Shown piece by piece: positions 63,023-64,000 of a stretch of 64,000 bases of DNA; the stretch's first letter is position 1, and every line of letters begins with the position of its first letter. Where the stretch lies: positions 1,240,001 through 1,304,000 of the forward strand of contig NZ_LR027382.1 in assembly GCF_900604385.1 (NCBI RefSeq), read 5' to 3'. The DNA comes from Alistipes megaguti (GTDB taxonomy: Bacteria; Bacteroidota; Bacteroidia; Bacteroidales; Rikenellaceae). Under the pieces are notes generated by a model. It ran no database searches and was not told the origin of the DNA. It saw only the letters and a program-made list of their open reading frames with translations. The translations under genes were made by a program, and so were the position numbers.

Positions 63023-63030
63023 CAAAAATA
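63023..63030 (-). promoter_or_regulatory. -7 box of the GH130-SusC-SusD operon
   Basis: TATTTTTG on the minus strand fits TAnnTTTG and lies 20 bases before the GH130 start. No -33 box is found at standard spacing. Confidence 0.5.
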
Positions 63031-63146
63031 GACAACCGTCGGGACAACATAGTTCTCTATTCTTCAGAAAACGTATTCTACGCTTTTGAAAAAGGTCCTC
63101 TCTGTTCCGAAAAAAGTTCTGTCTCGATTTTCCCGGGAGGCAAAAT

Positions 63147-63177
63147 TTTGTTTTCCCGGTCCGGCTTGTTATCTTAG
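63147..63177 (+). promoter_or_regulatory. Possible promoter of the second hybrid regulator gene
   Basis: TTTG (63147-63150), a 19-base spacer and TATCTTAG (63170-63177; one mismatch to TAnnTTTG). It ends only four bases before the ATG at 63182, so a transcript starting here would have almost no leader. Confidence 0.45.
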
Positions 63178-63181
63178 CAAT

Positions 63182-64000
63182 ATGAAACAGCTGAAATATC
63201 CGTTACTCATTCTGACATTCTGCCTGACGGGCTTGGCCTCTCATGCGGGGGAACAATATATGCTCGAACGATTGTCCAATGAGAACGGATTGTCGAACAA
63301 TTCCGTAAACTGTTTCTGCGAAGATTCACGCCACCGGCTTTGGGTAGGAACCTGGGACGGGCTGAATGTCTACGACGGACGGACATTCCGGATCTACCGA
63401 CATAAGCGGAATTCCCCAGGAAGCATCGGCAACAATGTTGTTCGGCAAATTATTGAACAGGATTCGCTTACGATATGGGTAGTGACGAACGATTGTGTGA
63501 GTCGCTGGGATGAACGAACACAACTTTTCACCAACTATCGCCCCGGGTACGAAAACATTTCGCCGAAAGGGACATTATCGTGTTTGATGGGAAAAACCTC
63601 CCGGCAGGAGATGCTGGTCTGTGTGAAACAGCAGGGATTCTATCTTTATCGGGCAGAAGAAAAAGAATCAGAGTTCGTTCCGGTCCGCGGAGGCGATTCT
63701 GCGGTGCTATCCATGCTGCTCGACGATACCGATCGCATCTATCTGCTAACCGAATCGCGGGAGATCCGGTGTTACCGATTGCTGTTCGACGAGAGCGGTA
63801 AGATTCCCGTTCTCACAGAGGAGTCCCCCTTGGAAACGGAACGTCCGGTGTCGGACATGGCCTTGGCCGGGAATATGCTGGTAATAAATTACGGAAAGAC
63901 ATTGGAAGCGGTAGATCTTCGTACGCGAGAGCGGCTGTCGATCGAAACCGGATTGCCGCAGGTCGGGCGAATCGCTTATCGAAACGGATCGCTTTTTCTC
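63182..64000 (+). CDS. Hybrid two-component regulator, N-terminal part (cut by window end)
   Basis: The frame runs from the ATG at 63182 to the last base without a stop, so only the first 273 residues are visible. They show a signal peptide (residues 1-23: MKQLKYPLLILTFCLTGLAS...) and the start of a propeller sensor ('LERLSNENGLSNNSVNCFCEDSRHRLWVGTWDGLNVYDGRTF'), the same start as in the hybrid regulator at 15.9-20.2 kb. The later blades are less regular. It is divergent from the GH130-EEP-SusC-SusD operon and is the likely regulator of that locus. The kinase, receiver and DNA-binding parts lie outside the window and are assumed from the family. Confidence 0.85.
   Translation, partial: MKQLKYPLLILTFCLTGLASHAGEQYMLERLSNENGLSNNSVNCFCEDSRHRLWVGTWDGLNVYDGRTFRIYRHKRNSPGSIGNNVVRQIIEQDSLTIWVVTNDCVSRWDERTQLFTNYRPGYENISPKGTLSCLMGKTSRQEMLVCVKQQGFYLYRAEEKESEFVPVRGGDSAVLSMLLDDTDRIYLLTESREIRCYRLLFDESGKIPVLTEESPLETERPVSDMALAGNMLVINYGKTLEAVDLRTRERLSIETGLPQVGRIAYRNGSLFL

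Overview
The window is chromosomal DNA from a Bacteroidota (Bacteroidales) gut-type bacterium. It has five-part evidence for this: three SusC/SusD pairs, hybrid two-component regulators with Y_Y_Y/propeller sensors, BACON, DUF4302, DUF4843 and PKD-like lipoproteins, a Bat aerotolerance cluster, and promoters of the Bacteroides type (TTTG, 19-20 nt, TAnnTTTG). The high G+C of the first 41 kb and of most core genes fits a high-GC Bacteroidales such as Alistipes or another Rikenellaceae better than Bacteroides itself. That genus-level guess rests on base composition and gene style only.

Region by region. 1-2.7 kb: end of a bat operon (TPR protein, then two von Willebrand A membrane proteins) closed by a hairpin. 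2.8-4.1 kb: a lone class 3-like aldehyde dehydrogenase. 4.3-15.7 kb, minus strand: a seven-gene operon (BACON lipoprotein, SusC, SusD, zinc metallopeptidase lipoprotein, DUF4302 lipoprotein, S8 protease with a type 9 secretion-like C-terminal domain, PorV/PorQ-like barrel), followed upstream by a 1420-residue hybrid two-component regulator (15.9-20.2 kb). There is no glycoside hydrolase in it, so protein or peptide is the likely substrate. 20.5-26.6 kb: carbohydrate genes (GH89 alpha-N-acetylglucosaminidase, AmpG-like MFS transporter, GH97 enzyme). 27.1-37.7 kb: a second protease-type SusC/SusD operon (SusC, SusD, DUF4843, PKD-like, DUF5117-type metalloprotease, BACON lipoprotein). 37.8-38.9 kb: a PepSY-type membrane protein and a small lipoprotein. 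39.4-41.3 kb: a GH127/DUF1680 enzyme.

41.4-50.4 kb is an integrated mobilizable element. It starts at the 3' end of a tRNA gene, with that gene's terminator still in place. It carries a tyrosine recombinase, an AbiEi/AbiEii-like toxin-antitoxin pair with a co-transcribed membrane protein, an HTH protein, a DUF5906-type helicase, an array of CTTACA motifs that looks like a replication origin, a shortened TOPRIM primase, a possible oriT hairpin, a MobC-like protein, a relaxase and an accessory membrane protein. The rest of the tRNA gene is not found at the apparent right end, so the true boundary may lie beyond the window.

50.4-64 kb: a third SusC/SusD locus. It has three endonuclease/exonuclease/phosphatase (EEP) family enzymes, an organophosphate:phosphate antiporter-type transporter, a BACON/DUF5689-like lipoprotein, a GH130 enzyme and a divergent hybrid two-component regulator cut by the window end. 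The combination suggests use of a phosphodiester-containing substrate, either a phosphoglycan or nucleic acid. It is the most unusual gene set in the window. No complete rRNA, tRNA, insertion sequence or CRISPR array was seen.
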